DNA of 7,777 nt from Pseudomonadota bacterium (lineage in GTDB: Bacteria; Pseudomonadota; Alphaproteobacteria; Acetobacterales; Acetobacteraceae), in contig JAKAZX010000180.1 in assembly GCA_021826485.1 (NCBI GenBank), positions 1-7,777 of the forward strand, in the 5' to 3' direction. The notes beneath the pieces were generated by a model. It saw nothing but the letters and a program-made list of their open reading frames with translations, did not search any database and was not told the DNA's origin. A program made the translations under genes and the position numbers. Below, in pieces: positions 6,364 through 7,777 of the stretch; position 1 is the stretch's first letter, and the number at the start of each line of letters is the position of its first letter.

Positions 6364-6414
6364 AACCTCGGCAACCTTCTGGCGCGGCGCACGTGAACGA
6401 GAGGATTGAGCAGC

Positions 6415-7701
6415 ATGATCCGTTACCTCAAGCGGGGGGCATCCGAGGCTGAGACGGTGGAGGCTGACCGCAAGGTCCGCCAGACCGTCGAGGCCATCCT
6501 GGACGATGTCGCCCGGCGCGGCGATGCCGCGGTGCGCGACCTGTCGGTCCGCTTCGACAAGTGGCAGCCGGAAAGCTTCCGTCTGCGCGACGACGAAATC
6601 CAGGCGCTGATCCGTTCGCTGCCGGCGCAGACGGTGGAGGACATCAAGTTCGCGCAGTCGCAGATCCGACGCTTCGCCGAGGCGCAGCGCGCCAGTCTGC
6701 GGGACTTCGAGATGGAAACGCTTCCCGGCATCCGGCTGGGGCAGAAGAACATTCCCGTCAACAGCGTCGGCTGCTACGTGCCCGGCGGACGCTATCCGAT
6801 GGTCGCTTCAGCCCATATGAGCGTGCTGACCGCGCGGGTGGCGGGGGTCGGGCGCATCCTTGCCTGCACGCCGCCGCTGAACGGCGCACCACCGGCGGCC
6901 ACCATCGCGGCGATGTCGCTGGCCGGCGCCGATGAGATCTATGTGCTCGGCGGCATCCAGGCCGTTGCCGCAATGGGCATCGGAACCGCCACCATCCAGG
7001 CGGTGGACATGCTCGTCGGCCCCGGCAACGCCTACGTCGCCGAGGCCAAGCGGCAGCTGTACGGCCGGGTCGGCATCGACCTGTTCGCCGGCCCCACCGA
7101 GACGCTGATCGTCGCCGACGAGACGAGCGACGTGGAGATGTGCGCGACCGACCTGCTCGGTCAGGCGGAACACGGGCCGACCTCGCCGGCGATTCTGCTG
7201 ACGACCTCGGCGCGTCTCGCCGAAGGCATCCAGGCGGAGATCGACCGCCAGCTCACCCGCTTGCCGACGGCCGACATCGCCAGCGTCGCATGGCGCGACC
7301 ACGGCCAGGTGATCCTGTGCGACACCGACGAGGAGATGGTGGCGGAGGCGGATCGCATCGCTTCGGAACATGTGCAGGTGCTGACGCGCGAGCCGCGCTG
7401 GTTCCTCGAACGCATGACGAATTACGGGGCGCTGTTCCTGGGCAAGGAGACCAATGTCGCCTATGGCGACAAGGTGATCGGCACCAACCACACGCTGCCG
7501 ACCAAGAAGGCCGCCCGCTACACCGGCGGGCTGTGGGTCGGCAAGTTCCTCAAGACCGTCACCTACCAGCAGGTCGACGCCTCGGCCACGGCGATGATCG
7601 GGGAATACTGCTCGCGGCTGTGCGCGATCGAAAATTTCGCCGCGCACAAGGAGCAGGCCGATCTGCGCGTGCGGCGCTACGGCGGCAGGAATGCCGCCTG
7701 A
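6415..7701 (+). CDS. Histidinol-dehydrogenase-family enzyme, sulfopropanediol dehydrogenase (HpsN)-like
   Basis: A 428-residue zinc- and NAD-dependent dehydrogenase. The family oxidises a primary alcohol to a carboxylate in two NAD-linked steps. All residues expected for zinc binding and catalysis are visible: Q250 and H253 (LLGQAEHGPTSP), E318-H319 (SEHVQVLT), D352 and H359 (GDKVIGTNHTLPT) and H411 (FAAHKEQADLR), each shifted eight or nine positions from the E. coli HisD numbering. NSVGCYVPGG (116-125), VGPGNAYVAEAK (201-212) and DLFAGPTETLIVAD (222-235) are family signatures. The string KKAARYTGGLWVGKFLKT (364-381) differs from ordinary HisD and, from memory, matches the sulfopropanediol 3-dehydrogenase (HpsN) branch. 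No other his gene is nearby, so a catabolic role is inferred. The substrate may be a sulfonated or sugar-derived polyol. ATG 6415 is preceded by GAGG (6401-6404) at workable spacing; TTG 6406 is too close to it. Confidence 0.88.
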   Translation: MIRYLKRGASEAETVEADRKVRQTVEAILDDVARRGDAAVRDLSVRFDKWQPESFRLRDDEIQALIRSLPAQTVEDIKFAQSQIRRFAEAQRASLRDFEMETLPGIRLGQKNIPVNSVGCYVPGGRYPMVASAHMSVLTARVAGVGRILACTPPLNGAPPAATIAAMSLAGADEIYVLGGIQAVAAMGIGTATIQAVDMLVGPGNAYVAEAKRQLYGRVGIDLFAGPTETLIVADETSDVEMCATDLLGQAEHGPTSPAILLTTSARLAEGIQAEIDRQLTRLPTADIASVAWRDHGQVILCDTDEEMVAEADRIASEHVQVLTREPRWFLERMTNYGALFLGKETNVAYGDKVIGTNHTLPTKKAARYTGGLWVGKFLKTVTYQQVDASATAMIGEYCSRLCAIENFAAHKEQADLRVRRYGGRNAA

Positions 7702-7709
7702 GCGGCGTC

Positions 7710-7777
7710 ATGGAAGGCGATTCCCAACCACCGCCGGGCGGCGCCAGGCCGGTGACGGCACGCGAACTCGCGCGCCG
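7710..7777 (+). CDS. Start of a putative LacI-family transcriptional regulator, cut by the window end
   Basis: Only 22 complete codons are present, reading MEGDSQPPPGGARPVTARELAR, eight bases after the HisD-family stop. TARELAR followed by an incomplete codon fits the first helix of the N-terminal helix-turn-helix of LacI/GalR regulators, which often begin with a similar T-x-x-E/D-[LV]-A-x motif. GTG 7752 (giving VTARELAR) is an alternative start and would place the helix at the very N-terminus, as is usual in that family. No strong ribosome binding site is seen before ATG 7710. The identification rests on few residues but is strengthened by the LacI-type palindromes at 416-458. Other HTH families remain possible. 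Confidence 0.5.
   Translation, partial: MEGDSQPPPGGARPVTARELAR

Noticed and set aside
6406..6408. TTG start of the HisD-family gene
   Set aside because: It is one base from the GAGG, too close for initiation; ATG 6415 is correctly placed and matches the usual MIRYLK-like start.
6415..7701. Assignment as hisD of histidine biosynthesis
   Set aside because: No other his gene is near, the gene sits in a transporter operon, and substrate-side motifs resemble the HpsN branch.

Overview
The window is GC-rich throughout and carries one compact plus-strand catabolic and transport operon, with a short decayed stretch in front of it. The base composition, the style of the encoded proteins and the antitoxin type suggest a high-GC alphaproteobacterium, perhaps of the Acetobacteraceae or Rhodospirillales. 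That placement is inference only; no rRNA or marker gene is present.

Layout. Bases 1-60 hold two copies of a roughly 20-base direct repeat that looks like the end of an insertion sequence. Bases 130-335 (minus strand) hold a frameshifted remnant of a MazE-family (DUF3018-like) antitoxin that has lost its normal stop. Bases 416-458 hold a tandem 20-base repeat, each copy containing a perfect 16-base palindrome with a central CCGG, as expected for LacI/GalR-family operators. A possible 25-codon leader ORF with a strong ribosome binding site (525-602) follows. Five genes then run head to tail: a lambda-crystallin/L-gulonate 3-dehydrogenase-like NAD-dependent hydroxyacid dehydrogenase (599-1549), a double-domain CUT2 (ribose-type) ABC ATPase (1546-3078), two non-identical CUT2 permeases (3075-4067 and 4064-5113) and a secreted sugar-binding protein (5110-6327). 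Every junction in this run is a 4-base stop/start overlap. After a GC-rich hairpin (6333-6363) comes a histidinol-dehydrogenase-family enzyme (6415-7701) that resembles the sulfopropanediol dehydrogenase (HpsN) branch more than the histidine-biosynthesis enzyme. The window ends inside a gene whose first codons look like the helix-turn-helix start of a LacI-family regulator (from 7710).

How it may work. The binding protein captures a small polar solute, probably a sugar, polyol or related acid or sulfonate, and the two-permease, one-ATPase transporter imports it. The two NAD-dependent enzymes fit successive oxidations: HisD-family enzymes take a primary alcohol through the aldehyde to the carboxylate, and lambda-crystallin-type enzymes oxidise the 3-hydroxyl of a hydroxyacid. 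The regulator at the far end is a natural candidate to bind the tandem operator at the front. The substrate cannot be read from the sequence, and this enzyme pairing with a CUT2 transporter is the most interesting biological question here.
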